A stretch of 64,000 nt of DNA from JACRCG01 sp041675485 (GTDB taxonomy: Bacteria; Desulfobacterota; Desulfuromonadia; Geobacterales; Pseudopelobacteraceae), in NCBI GenBank assembly GCA_041675485.1, contig JBAYTT010000001.1, forward strand, positions 1 to 64,000, written 5' to 3'. This document shows positions 43,174-52,723 of this stretch, piece by piece. The notes beneath the pieces were generated by a model. It worked only from the letters and a program-made list of their open reading frames with translations. It did no database searches and was not told the origin of the DNA. How positions within the stretch are numbered: position 1 is the first letter of the stretch; every line of letters starts with the position of its first letter. Both the position numbers and the translations under genes were made by a program.

Positions 43174-44274
43174 TTACTTCTCCAGCAGAATGCGCAACAT
43201 TCTTCTCAGCGGTTCCGCCGCCCCCCACAGAAGCTGATCGCCGCAGGTAAAGGCAGACAGGTACTGCGGTCCCATCTTCATCTTTCTGACGCGGCCGATC
43301 GGAACCGTCAGAGTTCCCGAAACCGCCGCAGGGGTGAGTCCTGCCAAAGAATCAGCCTTGGTATTCGGGATCAGCTTGACCCACTGATTATCGTTCTTGA
43401 TCAGATTTTCTATCTCGGCAACCGGGAGATCCTTGTTCAGCTTGATCGTCAGAGCCTGGCTGTGGCAGCGCATGGCACCAACCCGGACACAAAGGCCATC
43501 GACCGGGATTGGAGTTGAAGTGCCGAGGATTTTGTTTGTTTCGGCAAACCCTTTCCATTCTTCACGGCTCTGACCATCCTCAACCTCCCGGTCAATCCAG
43601 GGAAGCACGCTTCCGGCAAGCGGAAAGCCGAATTCTTTCGTCGGCAGAGTGCCATCGCGCAATGCGGCGGTTACCTTCTTGTCAATTTCCAGAATGGCCG
43701 ACCCAGGATTTTTCAACTCTTCAGCAACAACACTGTTCAAAACACCCATTTGTGAGAGAAGTTCACGCATATTAGGAGCGCCGGCGCCGCTTGCCGCCTG
43801 ATAGGTCATGGAACTGATCCATTCCACCACTCCGGCACGGAACAATCCTCCCAAAGCCATCAGCATCAGGCTGACGGTGCAGTTGCCACCGATGAAATCC
43901 TTTTCTCCCTTGGCCAGCGCAGCATCAATCACACCCCGGTTAACCGGATCGAGGATAATGACCGCGTTAGACTCCATCCGAAGAGTGCTGGCAGCATCGA
44001 TCCAATAACCATTCCAACCCTGCTTGCGCAGTTCCGGATGAACCGCCTTGGTGTAATCGCCCCCCTGGCAGGTGATAATTACATCCAGCTTCTTAAGCTC
44101 GGCAATATCAGAAGCATCCTTAAGGGTGCCCGCATTGAGCGGCGCCGGCTGTCCTGCCTGAGAAGTAGTAAAAAATACCGGTTCAAAGCCCAGAGCAAAG
44201 TCATTCTCTTCCTGCATCCTCTGCATAAGAACCGAACCAACCATACCGCGCCATCCGACGATTCCAACTTTCAT
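43174..44274 (-). CDS. asd: aspartate-semialdehyde dehydrogenase
   Basis: 366 residues, the length of the Gram-negative Asd class. It starts MKVGIVGWRGMVGSVLMQRM (NADP-binding), and the catalytic Cys is in GGNCTVSL. SMTYQAASGAGAPNMREL is also diagnostic. It converts aspartyl phosphate to aspartate semialdehyde for Lys, Met, Thr and diaminopimelate. AAGGA lies upstream of the ATG. It is downstream of leuB and the Sel1 gene in the same direction. Confidence 0.97.
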   Translation of the reverse strand: MKVGIVGWRGMVGSVLMQRMQEENDFALGFEPVFFTTSQAGQPAPLNAGTLKDASDIAELKKLDVIITCQGGDYTKAVHPELRKQGWNGYWIDAASTLRMESNAVIILDPVNRGVIDAALAKGEKDFIGGNCTVSLMLMALGGLFRAGVVEWISSMTYQAASGAGAPNMRELLSQMGVLNSVVAEELKNPGSAILEIDKKVTAALRDGTLPTKEFGFPLAGSVLPWIDREVEDGQSREEWKGFAETNKILGTSTPIPVDGLCVRVGAMRCHSQALTIKLNKDLPVAEIENLIKNDNQWVKLIPNTKADSLAGLTPAAVSGTLTVPIGRVRKMKMGPQYLSAFTCGDQLLWGAAEPLRRMLRILLEK

Positions 44275-44296
44275 AGTCTCATGTTCCTTTTCCGTG

Positions 44297-44593
44297 TTAT
44301 TGATTACGCTTCAAAATCTTCTGAGCAGCCTGATGTCCGTTTTCGGCAGCTTTTTTTATCCATTTCATTCCGGCATCATGGTTTTTCTTTACGCCTATAC
44401 CGTCGAAATACATGACACCAAGTGAATACTGAGCACGTGCGTCACCTTTTTCAGCAGCTTTCTGGAATTCCGCAATCGCCACCTTGTAAAGCCCCTTGCT
44501 GGCAGCCTCATACCCTTCTTCGTATCCCGCATGCAAAACCTGCGGCGCCAAACAGCACAATGAAATCAATACGGTAATTACAAGTCGGTACAT
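44297..44593 (-). CDS. small secreted Sel1-repeat protein
   Basis: 98 residues: a signal peptide (MYRLVITVLISLCCLAPQVLHA) and two Sel1-like helical repeats (AIAEFQKAAEKGDARAQYSL and the next one ending AAENGHQAAQKIL). Sel1 repeats mediate protein contacts, here probably in the periplasm. ATG 44593 fits the signal peptide; a longer frame from 44629 would spoil it. The gene sits between leuB and asd, with 22-36 bp gaps. Confidence 0.8.
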   Translation of the reverse strand: MYRLVITVLISLCCLAPQVLHAGYEEGYEAASKGLYKVAIAEFQKAAEKGDARAQYSLGVMYFDGIGVKKNHDAGMKWIKKAAENGHQAAQKILKRNQ

Positions 44594-44629
44594 ACCCAAA
44601 TATCCTTTTACAAAATCAGTAAAATCCAC

Positions 44630-45718
44630 TCACAGTGCCGCAATAATAGCCGCACCCATTTGCTTTGTATCAACCAGTTTCTCGCCATCCTTCTTCTGGT
44701 AAATGTCGGCAGTACGGAAACCCTGTTCAAGCACCTTTGACACTGCGTTGTCGATGGCATCAGCTGCATCCAGCATACCGAAGGAGAACTTGAGCATCAT
44801 TGCAGCAGAGAGAATCTGGGCGATCGGATTGGCAATGCCCTGTCCGGCGATGTCCGGAGCCGAGCCGCCGGAAGGCTCGTACATGCCAAATGTCCCCTCA
44901 GCCAGCGAAGCAGAAGGGAGCATGCCGAGCGAACCGGTGAGCATGGCAGCCTCATCGGAAAGAATATCGCCAAACATGTTCTCTGCCAGAATTACGTCAA
45001 ACTGTTTCGGCCATTTCACCAGCTGCATGGCAGCGTTGTCAACATACATATGAGTCAGCTCTACATCAGGATATTCTTTGGCGATGCCGATTACAATTTC
45101 TCGCCAGAGCACGGAAGAGGAGAGCACATTGGCTTTGTCGATGGAGCAGACTTTTTTGCCGCGCTTGCGGGCAGCCTGAAAAGCGACGTGCGTGATGCGT
45201 TCAATCTCCGGTACTGAGTACCGCAGGGTGTCGATGCCGACCCGATCTCTTCCGATCCCTTCAATCCCTTTCGGCTGTGAAAAATAGATGCCGCCGGTCA
45301 GTTCACGGATAACAAGGATATTGAAACCACCACCGATCACCTCTTCCTTGAGCGATGATGCCCCGGTCAGCGAAGGAAAAATGATAGCGGGACGCAGGTT
45401 TGCATACAAACCGAATATTTTGCGAAGCGGCAGCAGAGCTCCGCGTTCCGGTTGTTCATCAGGAGGAAGCGTTTCCCATTTCGGGCCGCCGACCGAACCG
45501 AACAGGATAGCGTCAGAGGCTTTGCAGATATCAATCGTGCTCTGAGGAAGCGCCTTGCCTTCGTTGTCGATACCGGCTCCCCCGACATTGGCAGCGGTGC
45601 GCGTAAAGGTGACTCCACATTTTTTCTCAACTGCATCAAGAACATTAAGCGCTTCGGCCATAACCTCAGGTCCGATGCCATCACCTGCCAGAACAGCAAT
45701 TTTATACGTTTTACCCAT
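44630..45718 (-). CDS. leuB: 3-isopropylmalate dehydrogenase
   Basis: 362 residues. KTYKIAVLAGDGIGPEVMAE opens the NAD-dependent decarboxylating fold, and ENMFGDILSDEAAMLTGSLG marks the substrate and metal site. It oxidises 3-isopropylmalate in leucine synthesis. ATG 45718 starts at the family's usual position; upstream in-frame codons are probably not translated. A leuB-asd neighbourhood is familiar from Geobacter. Confidence 0.96.
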   Translation of the reverse strand: MGKTYKIAVLAGDGIGPEVMAEALNVLDAVEKKCGVTFTRTAANVGGAGIDNEGKALPQSTIDICKASDAILFGSVGGPKWETLPPDEQPERGALLPLRKIFGLYANLRPAIIFPSLTGASSLKEEVIGGGFNILVIRELTGGIYFSQPKGIEGIGRDRVGIDTLRYSVPEIERITHVAFQAARKRGKKVCSIDKANVLSSSVLWREIVIGIAKEYPDVELTHMYVDNAAMQLVKWPKQFDVILAENMFGDILSDEAAMLTGSLGMLPSASLAEGTFGMYEPSGGSAPDIAGQGIANPIAQILSAAMMLKFSFGMLDAADAIDNAVSKVLEQGFRTADIYQKKDGEKLVDTKQMGAAIIAAL

Positions 45719-45943
45719 AACCCCCCCGAAAGTTCTCATCAGAATCCCAACCCTATGATAATAATTTTCACGGCACTGTTTTGTCAAACTAAAAGCACAT
45801 ATAACCAGTTCTTTTTCCGCATATTTATGCTTTATACTGCGCCCGTCTTCTCACAAAAGTCCGTACCCGGCCAATCAATCATACCTGTTGATTAACACAG
45901 CTCCATCCCGTACAATGTCGCAATTTCGGTGGAAGGGGTTCTT

Positions 45944-47371
45944 GTGAGCAATCTGTTATTAATCACTGATGTGGCACGCCTTCGTAAGATTTTCGGCCGC
46001 CTGACCGAAGACAAAAACATCCGTCTTCGTGTCGTCAACAACCTTGAAAAAGGTGGCGAAGAGATCGCTATCGAAAAGCCGGATGTTGTGTTTGTTCAGA
46101 CCCACCTGTCCGGACTGTCAGCCGAGATTTTGCTCATGCACCTGAAAAAGCAGTTGGGACGCAAGCGCTCGCGCTTTGTACTGCTGGCTTCTCCCGGCCA
46201 GACGAACGACACGATACTGAAACAATACCAGGGATGGCTCGACACCTCCGCAGAAGACAGTACGCTGCTCTCCGACCTGCAACAACTAATCGTCACTCTT
46301 CTGAGCAAACCGAAGAAGGGCGAGGAACCAACTGCAACGGAACAGGTTTCAGCATCCGATACCAAATCGCAACCGGTAAGCAACCCCGAATCTTCTGCTC
46401 TCCTCGATCATCCTGCGGCATCGGAGGAACCCTCACAGCAGCACGTCACGACAGAACTGCAGTTTCCCGTTTCCGCCTTACCGGCTACCGAACCCTCGTT
46501 GGAAGAGCAGGGAATCACCTACGCTCCGCGGCAGCGCCTAAAAGTATATTCCGAATTCAACAGCTCCTTTGACAGCGCTGTCAGCAGCACACCCGAACCA
46601 GAAACGCTCGAGCAGGCGACCCCGGTCGAGGCCCATGACTGGAATGCCGAGAACATCGACACCATTGAAACAAAGCCGGCCCGATCGAAACGAGGCTCCT
46701 TTCTGCTCTGGTTGGCACCGGTTATCGTCGCGGTAGTTGTCATTACGTACTTTCAGCAGCGAAGAGCAACTCCCAAGGCGGAACAGGCTTCAGTCAAGGC
46801 GTCACCAACCGCCGTGGCAAAACCTGCTGCTCCGGTATCACCTCCAAACGCTTCCGTACCAGTACCGGCCAAAGCTCCCACCGTGGCACCTCCCGCAACT
46901 CCGGCAACCGCAGCCCCCCAGGATCAGGACCGGATGAGCGACAAAGCCGTGCTGAATGCCATTGCCGAGAACCGCGGGCCGAAGAGTCCAGCCCCTGCAG
47001 CATCTTCGGGGACGCGACCGACCAGCCTGCCTGATTTTATCCCCCGCTACGGCTTTGACAAACAATTCGGCACTGCCAATCCGGGATGGGAACGCTACAA
47101 GGGACAGGTAACTGAATTTAAAGTACTGCGCGAAGGCCAGGCCATCAAGGCCATTCAGGTAATTGATCGGGGCGGGAATGGTGTACCGGAATCATTCATG
47201 AAAGGTGTACTGCGACAGGTTACGAAAAAACCGTCCCTTGGCATCGACTCTTCCGAGAAAAAAGAGGGGTACGAGATTCAACGCGGTCGTATTTCGGATA
47301 ATATCAAGGTAGTGTATTACCGTGACGAGAATGGCGGAAAGTTGCGGGCTTTTGTACTGACGTGGCAATAA
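45944..47371 (+). CDS. membrane protein with degenerate receiver-like N-terminus
   Basis: 475 residues from a GTG at 45944, chosen because GGAAGGGG lies 5 bases before it. The first 115 residues look like a receiver fold (SNLLLITDVARLRKIF, KPDVVFVQTHLSG), but the phospho-Asp position is Gln. A Ser/Pro/Glu-rich linker follows, then one membrane span (FLLWLAPVIVAVVVITYF, about 250-270), a Pro/Ala-rich linker (about 280-365) and a C-terminal alpha/beta domain (about 370-475). The topology suggests a cytoplasmic pseudo-receiver and an external domain. No family is recognised. Confidence 0.8.
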   Translation: MSNLLLITDVARLRKIFGRLTEDKNIRLRVVNNLEKGGEEIAIEKPDVVFVQTHLSGLSAEILLMHLKKQLGRKRSRFVLLASPGQTNDTILKQYQGWLDTSAEDSTLLSDLQQLIVTLLSKPKKGEEPTATEQVSASDTKSQPVSNPESSALLDHPAASEEPSQQHVTTELQFPVSALPATEPSLEEQGITYAPRQRLKVYSEFNSSFDSAVSSTPEPETLEQATPVEAHDWNAENIDTIETKPARSKRGSFLLWLAPVIVAVVVITYFQQRRATPKAEQASVKASPTAVAKPAAPVSPPNASVPVPAKAPTVAPPATPATAAPQDQDRMSDKAVLNAIAENRGPKSPAPAASSGTRPTSLPDFIPRYGFDKQFGTANPGWERYKGQVTEFKVLREGQAIKAIQVIDRGGNGVPESFMKGVLRQVTKKPSLGIDSSEKKEGYEIQRGRISDNIKVVYYRDENGGKLRAFVLTWQ

Positions 47372-47437
47372 ATTCCGAGCACATGATAGCGAGCTGCATT
47401 TATATGATATTTATTGCCATATCCGGATCCATAAAAA

Positions 47438-47471
47438 AAAGGGTTCCCGGCAGTTGCTGGAAACCCTTGAT
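47438..47471 (+). terminator. terminator hairpin
   Basis: AAGGGTTCC and GGAAACCCTT form a stem with one bulge and are followed by GATTTTTT. It lies between the membrane protein gene and tRNA-Leu. Confidence 0.6.
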
Positions 47472-47475
47472 TTTT

Positions 47476-47562
47476 TGGTGCCCGGGACTAGACTCGAACT
47501 AGCACACCCTTGCGAGCACAAGAACCTGAATCTTGCGTGTCTACCAATTTCACCACCCGGGC
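47476..47562 (-). tRNA. tRNA-Leu (anticodon CAG)
   Basis: 87 bases with a long variable arm (TGCTCGCAAGGGTGTG), as in class II tRNAs. The acceptor GCCCGGG pairs with CCCGGGC, the anticodon stem CAAGA/TCTTG encloses loop TTCAGGT with anticodon CAG, and the CCA is encoded. Confidence 0.96.
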
Positions 47563-47642
47563 GAGTGAATTGATTTCATACCATCTCCATTTTTATATTG
47601 CAAGCACAAAAAAACATACTCAGCCAAAAACGCCCTAAATAC

Positions 47643-47672
47643 TTGACAATTAGGCATATGAAGTGATATCAG
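47643..47672 (+). promoter_or_regulatory. possible sigma-70 promoter of ndk
   Basis: A perfect TTGACA at 47643-47648 is followed after 18 bases by TATCAG at 47667-47672, a 4 of 6 match, 40 bases before the ATG. Confidence 0.4.
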
Positions 47673-47711
47673 AAGTGTTCACATTTTCAGATATCTTTCG
47701 GAGGAAACATC

Positions 47712-48125
47712 ATGGAACGTACATTCGCAATCATCAAGCCGGATGCAGTCGAGCGTAAACTGGCTGGCCAAATCCTGGCACGAATCGAAGAAAAAGGATT
47801 CAACATTGTCGGTATGAAAAAGATCCAGCTGACAAAAAAACAGGCTGAAGGTTTCTACTATGTGCACAGTGCGCGCCCCTTCTTCAACGACCTCTGCGCA
47901 TTCATGTCCCGCAGTCCGGTGATCGTGCTCTGTCTTGAAAAAGAAAACGCCATCGCTGACTGGCGTACCCTGATGGGCGCTACAAACCCTGCCAACGCTG
48001 AGCCTGGCACCATCCGCAAGGATTTTGCCGTCAATATCGAGGAAAACTCCTCGCACGGTTCCGACGCACCTGAAACCGCCGCTTTTGAAATTCCGTATTT
48101 CTTCAGCGCTCTTGAACTGGTATAA
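47712..48125 (+). CDS. ndk: nucleoside diphosphate kinase
   Basis: 137 residues starting MERTFAIIKPDAVERKLAG. The phospho-histidine is His115 in NSSHGSDAPETA. It transfers the gamma phosphate from ATP to nucleoside diphosphates. GGAGG precedes the ATG. It is a single-gene unit ending at a strong terminator shared with the tetrapyrrole operon. Confidence 0.98.
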   Translation: MERTFAIIKPDAVERKLAGQILARIEEKGFNIVGMKKIQLTKKQAEGFYYVHSARPFFNDLCAFMSRSPVIVLCLEKENAIADWRTLMGATNPANAEPGTIRKDFAVNIEENSSHGSDAPETAAFEIPYFFSALELV

Positions 48126-48149
48126 TCGGCTTCCGTATCTGACTGGACA

Positions 48150-48182
48150 AAAAAAGGCTCCGCAACTGCGGAGCCTTTTTTA
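48150..48182. terminator. bidirectional terminator between ndk and the tetrapyrrole operon
   Basis: A perfect stem GGCTCCGCA/TGCGGAGCC is flanked by A and T runs on both sides, so it works on either strand. Confidence 0.85.
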
Positions 48183-48205
48183 CATCCATAAAATGATAAA
48201 GAACG

Positions 48206-49723
48206 TTATTTAAAGTGAGCCTCCAGCGCCTCTGTCAGAGAATCAAGGGTGGAAGACGCTGGTTCAATATCAACTCTCAACCCCAGGTCACGACAGCTTT
48301 TTGAGGTAATCGAACCGATTGACGCAACGGCAACCCCTTTAAGCATGTCCAGCATCAACTCTTCACCCAGCATGGCAGCCAAATTTTGCACTGTAGACGA
48401 CGAAGTGAAGGTAATACAGTCAACCGAGCGTTTTTCAAGAGCAAAGAGCGTCTCGGGGGGAAGCCGTTCCGGAAAGATGTTCCGATAAGCCACCGGACTG
48501 TCCACATGCGCACCCATCCGCTTCAGCTCGCGCGGTATAACGTCACGTGTCTTTTCGGCGCGAGGGAAAAGAACCCGACTGCCCTGCATATCCAGACGGG
48601 AGAATTCGTCAACAATGCCTTCGGCCTTATAGTCGGTTGGCACCAGGTCCGGCTTTATACCAAACGCGCGTATCTCGTCGGCGGTCTTCGGGCCGACAAC
48701 ACAAATTTTGCACCCCCCCAAGGCTCTCGCATCGAGTCCCAGCGTATACAGCCGCTGAAAAAAGTACCGGACCGCATTTGCCGATGTCAGGACTAGCCAG
48801 TCATAACCCGGCAATTCCCGAATAGCCAGGTCGACCAACTGCCAGCTCTCCGGTTCCACGAGGCGGATAGTAGGACATTCCAGTACCGTTGCCCCCCGTG
48901 CGGTCAGCTTGGCGGAAAACTCGCCGGCCTGTTCGGCGGCACGAGTGACGATGATTTTCTTTCCGCAGAGCGTACGCGTATCAAACCATTGCAGTTTTTC
49001 CCGCAGAGCCACTACTTCACCAACAATCGTAACCGCGGGCGGCTTGAAGTCGCATTCTTCCGCCCGGTCGGCAATATCAGCCAATGTCCCGACCAGTACC
49101 TGCTGGCACGGGGTGGTGGCCCAGCGTACTAATGCCACCGGAGTCGCAGCTGACCTGCCATGCTCAATCATGCGCTGCATATTGCGCCGCAAGGTGGTGA
49201 TTCCCATATAAAACACCACCGTACCGCCCCCTAATGAAAGACGGTCCCAGTCGATGTTCGACTCATGCTTGTCTTTCCCTTCCTGGCCGGTAACAAACGC
49301 CACCGAAGCGGTGATATCCCTATGGGTAAGCGGGATGCCGGAGTATGCTGAGGCTCCGACAGCGGCGGTCACTCCGGGTACAACCTCAAAAGGAATGCCG
49401 GCGTCACGCAGTGCCTCGCACTCTTCCCCGCCACGGCCGAATACAAAGGGATCGCCCCCCTTCAGGCGCACAACGATCTTTCCTGCCGCAGCTTTTGCGA
49501 CCAAGAGGGTGTTTATCTCGTCCTGTCCCTGATTGTGCCGTCCACCGATTTTACCCGCATAAATGCGCTCTGCGGTTTCGGGAGCGTGACACAGCAACTG
49601 CTCATTCGCCAGATAGTCATAGACCACCACATCGGCTTTATTCAAACATTCCACACCGCGCAGAGTAATCAACGATGGGTCTCCGGGACCGGCACCCACC
49701 AGATATACTGTTCCGCTACTCAC
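48206..49723 (-). CDS. cobA-hemD: uroporphyrinogen-III C-methyltransferase / uroporphyrinogen-III synthase fusion
   Basis: 505 residues with two enzymes. Residues about 1-245 are the SAM-dependent methyltransferase (GTVYLVGAGPGDPSLITLRG, VVRLKGGDPFVFGRGGEE, VPGVTAAVGASAYSGIPLTH). Residues about 255-505 are HemD-like (KKIIVTRAAEQAGEF, WLVLTSANAVRYFF, TFTSSSTVQNLA). Together they make uroporphyrinogen III and direct it to siroheme or cobalamin. The start is GTG 49723, overlapping the end of hemC by 8 bp with GAGG 8 bases upstream. A long in-frame extension inside hemC has no homology and is rejected. Last gene of the operon. Confidence 0.93.
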   Translation of the reverse strand: MSSGTVYLVGAGPGDPSLITLRGVECLNKADVVVYDYLANEQLLCHAPETAERIYAGKIGGRHNQGQDEINTLLVAKAAAGKIVVRLKGGDPFVFGRGGEECEALRDAGIPFEVVPGVTAAVGASAYSGIPLTHRDITASVAFVTGQEGKDKHESNIDWDRLSLGGGTVVFYMGITTLRRNMQRMIEHGRSAATPVALVRWATTPCQQVLVGTLADIADRAEECDFKPPAVTIVGEVVALREKLQWFDTRTLCGKKIIVTRAAEQAGEFSAKLTARGATVLECPTIRLVEPESWQLVDLAIRELPGYDWLVLTSANAVRYFFQRLYTLGLDARALGGCKICVVGPKTADEIRAFGIKPDLVPTDYKAEGIVDEFSRLDMQGSRVLFPRAEKTRDVIPRELKRMGAHVDSPVAYRNIFPERLPPETLFALEKRSVDCITFTSSSTVQNLAAMLGEELMLDMLKGVAVASIGSITSKSCRDLGLRVDIEPASSTLDSLTEALEAHFK

Positions 49724-50654
49724 CGATCGACCTCTGGTATACTTCTTCCAGAATTGCCTTGCCCCCTTCCGCCAGCAACTGATCCGCAAGGCGGATGCCC
49801 AATTGTTCACAATCAGCAACCGGACCGCTGAGTTCGCCGCGCACGGAACGTTGTCCATCAACGGCAGCTATAAAACCGACCAGCCGCAGCGTGCCGTTGC
49901 TGACTGTTCCATGTGCCGCTATCGGCACCTGGCAGCCCCCCTCGCAGCGCTTGAGAAGGGCACGTTCAGCGCGAACCGCGTAACTGGTTTCCGCATGGTT
50001 AAAAAATGCAATCGTTTCGGTTATGACCGGATCAGCCAGGCGGCATTCAATCCCCAAAGCACCCTGGCCGATGGCCGGAATGGAGAGGTCGGTATCCAGG
50101 TATTCTCCAACACTGTCGGTAAATCCAAGACGTTTTAGACCGGCGGCAGCCAGTATGACGGCATCCAGATTGTCTTCGGTAAGTTTTCTGATGCGGGTTT
50201 CAACGTTGCCACGAATGATGCACATCTGCAGATCGGGGCGCACTTTCAGGAGCTGGGCCTGACGGCGGAGGGCACTGGTGCCGATGCGGGCTCCCTGCGG
50301 CAGATCGGCAAACTTCAGATTACGGGAGATCACGGCATCACGCGGGTCTTCCCGTTCGGTAATGCAGTGCAGCCCCAACCCTTCCGGGAAGTCGGTCGGT
50401 ACGTCCTTCATGCTGTGGACGGCGATATCTATTTCTCCCCGGAGCATGGCTTCTTCGATCTCCTTGACAAACAACCCTTTGCCGCCTACCTGCGCCAGAG
50501 GCACATCAAGAATCTTGTCGCCGATCGTCTTGATCTTGGTCAAAGTGACTTCCATGCCCGGATAACGTTTCTCAAGTTCTGACTTGACCCAGTTGGCCTG
50601 CCAGAGAGCCAGTTGACTGGCACGGGTTCCGATACGTAATGTTTTGGGGGTCAT
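49716..50654 (-). CDS. hemC: porphobilinogen deaminase (hydroxymethylbilane synthase)
   Basis: 312 residues. It starts RIGTRASQLALWQANWV. The dipyrromethane cofactor Cys is in KRCEGGCQVPIA, and HSMKDVPTDFPEGL and SALRRQAQLL are active-site motifs. It joins four porphobilinogens to hydroxymethylbilane, the substrate of the HemD half encoded next. GGAG lies before the ATG. Confidence 0.97.
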   Translation of the reverse strand: MTPKTLRIGTRASQLALWQANWVKSELEKRYPGMEVTLTKIKTIGDKILDVPLAQVGGKGLFVKEIEEAMLRGEIDIAVHSMKDVPTDFPEGLGLHCITEREDPRDAVISRNLKFADLPQGARIGTSALRRQAQLLKVRPDLQMCIIRGNVETRIRKLTEDNLDAVILAAAGLKRLGFTDSVGEYLDTDLSIPAIGQGALGIECRLADPVITETIAFFNHAETSYAVRAERALLKRCEGGCQVPIAAHGTVSNGTLRLVGFIAAVDGQRSVRGELSGPVADCEQLGIRLADQLLAEGGKAILEEVYQRSIGE

Positions 50655-50683
50655 AATGTCTCCGTGTATGAAATGTATTGATT

Positions 50684-51376
50684 CTAAAGTATAACCGGTA
50701 CTCGTTCTGTAAGCCTGATTTCGTCCGAGGTTACCAAAGCCCGGTAGGCCAGTGCTTCTACACCATTATCCACTGCCAGCCGCAGGAGGCGCCCATATTC
50801 CGGATCAATCAAATCTGCCGGTGAGACCGAGTTGCCATCGCCTCGCTGGACGGTGAAAAAAATCACACCGCGATCGCCTTCACGTACCACCCGCATCAGT
50901 TCCTGCAAATGCTTCTGACCGCGAGTTGTCACGGCATCCGGGAACAGCGCCCGTCCATTCTCGACTAACGTAACATTTTTGACTTCAACAAAACAGCGCC
51001 CGGTTGTACCTTCCAGCAGCAAATCAATGCGACTGTGTTCACCGTAGGGCACTTCGGGACGGATGGATGCATATCCTTGCAACTCCGTCACCGTACCATT
51101 CTCGATTGCCTCACGCGTCAAATGATTAGGCAATCCGGTGTTGATGCCTGCCCAGAAACCGTCCGCCTCGACCAGTTCCCAGCCGAGAGGATATTTTCGC
51201 TTCAGGTTGGAACTGCGCGAAAGAAATACGCGGCTACCGGGAGCAGCACATCCCTTCATGCTTCCCGAGTTCGGACAGTGGACCGTAACGACACTACCAT
51301 CTTCCAGCACCACATCTGCCAGGAAACGCTTATATCGCTTGACCAGCGTACCGGCAACCAGCGGAGGCAGACGCAC
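50684..51376 (-). CDS. sfsA: SfsA family protein
   Basis: 230 residues with the SfsA pattern: RYKRFLADV, VHCPNSGSMKGC, PRPEVPYGEHSRIDLLL in the central region, FVEVKNVTL, FPDAVTTRGQKHLQEL. SfsA proteins resemble nucleases and were named for sugar fermentation stimulation; their real role is unsettled. The start is GTG 51376, overlapping the last base of the hemA stop (TAGTG). It interrupts the hemA-hemC order of the operon. Confidence 0.93.
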   Translation of the reverse strand: MRLPPLVAGTLVKRYKRFLADVVLEDGSVVTVHCPNSGSMKGCAAPGSRVFLSRSSNLKRKYPLGWELVEADGFWAGINTGLPNHLTREAIENGTVTELQGYASIRPEVPYGEHSRIDLLLEGTTGRCFVEVKNVTLVENGRALFPDAVTTRGQKHLQELMRVVREGDRGVIFFTVQRGDGNSVSPADLIDPEYGRLLRLAVDNGVEALAYRALVTSDEIRLTERVPVIL

Positions 51377-52677
51377 TACTCTTCCAACTCCAACTCTTCA
51401 TCATCACGCTGCAGCGCTTCAAGCCCAAACAGCTGGCGCAAGGCGTCGATATACAGATCAACCCTTCCCCCCTGACCGGACTGCTTGAGGGCAGACGTGG
51501 GAGCGTGGAGGAGCTTGTTCATCATCGCAAGCGTAAGAGCTTCCATCCGCTTCTCGGCATCAGGCGGCAATTCCTTCCAGCCGGCTATGGTCTTGTCCAG
51601 CTCTGCCCGACGGATTTCATCAAAGTGGTTACGCAAAGCAACAATGGTCGGAGTCACTTCCAGCGTCGAAAGCCATTTGTGAAACTGGCCGATTTCCTGC
51701 TCAATGATCTCCTCGGCTTTTTCAGCCTCCAAACTGCGCTGGGCAAGATTGGCCTGAACTATTTCCTGCAGATGATCGACGGTAAAGAGGTAGGCATTTT
51801 CGACATCGTCAACCTTGGGGTCGATATCGCGCGGCACGGCGATATCAATGAAAAAAATCGGTTTGAACCGGCGCCGTTTGATGACCTCTACGGCATCCTT
51901 CGGCCCGATGATGCAGTGCGGGGCTCCGGTGGATGACAATACGATATCGGCGCGATGGAGATGTTCAAGGAACGACTCGAAAGGAACAGCCTCTCCGCCA
52001 AACTCTTCCGCCAGACGTTCTGCCCGCTCGAAGGTACGGTTGGTTACCATAACCCCCTTCGCGCCGCTGTTCAGAAAGTGCTTGGCAGCCAGTTCGCACA
52101 TTTCACCAGCGCCGATCAGCATAACCGTCTTATCGGAAAGGTCCCCAAGAATTTTTTTGGCCAGTTCCACGGCGGCAAACGCGACGGATACGGCGGAAGA
52201 AGCTATTTTTGTTTCGGTTCGCACCCGTTTGGCAACCGAAAACGCCTTGTGTAGAAAACGGTTGAGAATAATTCCCGAAGATTTGAATTCAGCGGCATAG
52301 CCGTAGGAGGTTTTGATCTGTCCCAGAATCTGAGGCTCGCCCACAACCATCGAATCAAGACTGGAAGCAACCCGGAATACATGACGGATAGCAGACTCGG
52401 CATGATAGCTATAGAGGTGAGGTTCGATCGCTTCAAATTGCAAGTGATGATATTCAGCCATAAACCGCTTTATACGGGCTATGCCGCCGGCAATATCACG
52501 GGTTGTGGCATAAATTTCAACCCGATTGCAGGTAGAGACAATTACCCCCTCGATAATGCCCTCTAGCTTGAGCAATTCGCCCAAAGGTTTTTCGATTTGG
52601 TTGGGAGAAAAAGCCACTTTTTCACGAATCTCAACTGTAGCAGTTTTGTGAGAGAGGCCAACAACGATGATATTCAT
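51376..52677 (-). CDS. hemA: glutamyl-tRNA reductase
   Basis: 433 residues. Catalytic Cys50 is in VSTCNRVEIYA, followed by SSLDSMVVGEPQILGQIK, the NADPH-binding GAGEMCELAAKHF and the C-terminal dimerisation helices. It catalyses the first step of the C5 tetrapyrrole pathway. It lies between the ccsA-like gene (46 bp upstream) and sfsA. Confidence 0.97.
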   Translation of the reverse strand: MNIIVVGLSHKTATVEIREKVAFSPNQIEKPLGELLKLEGIIEGVIVSTCNRVEIYATTRDIAGGIARIKRFMAEYHHLQFEAIEPHLYSYHAESAIRHVFRVASSLDSMVVGEPQILGQIKTSYGYAAEFKSSGIILNRFLHKAFSVAKRVRTETKIASSAVSVAFAAVELAKKILGDLSDKTVMLIGAGEMCELAAKHFLNSGAKGVMVTNRTFERAERLAEEFGGEAVPFESFLEHLHRADIVLSSTGAPHCIIGPKDAVEVIKRRRFKPIFFIDIAVPRDIDPKVDDVENAYLFTVDHLQEIVQANLAQRSLEAEKAEEIIEQEIGQFHKWLSTLEVTPTIVALRNHFDEIRRAELDKTIAGWKELPPDAEKRMEALTLAMMNKLLHAPTSALKQSGQGGRVDLYIDALRQLFGLEALQRDDEELELEE

Positions 52678-52723
52678 GATTGAGAACAGTCCAAGGATGA
52701 TTTGTAAATTACTGGAAGCGGGG

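Noticed and set aside
49724..49861. 46-residue N-terminal extension of the cobA-hemD fusion
   Set aside because: It lies wholly inside hemC and has no similarity to methyltransferases; GTG 49723 matches the family start.
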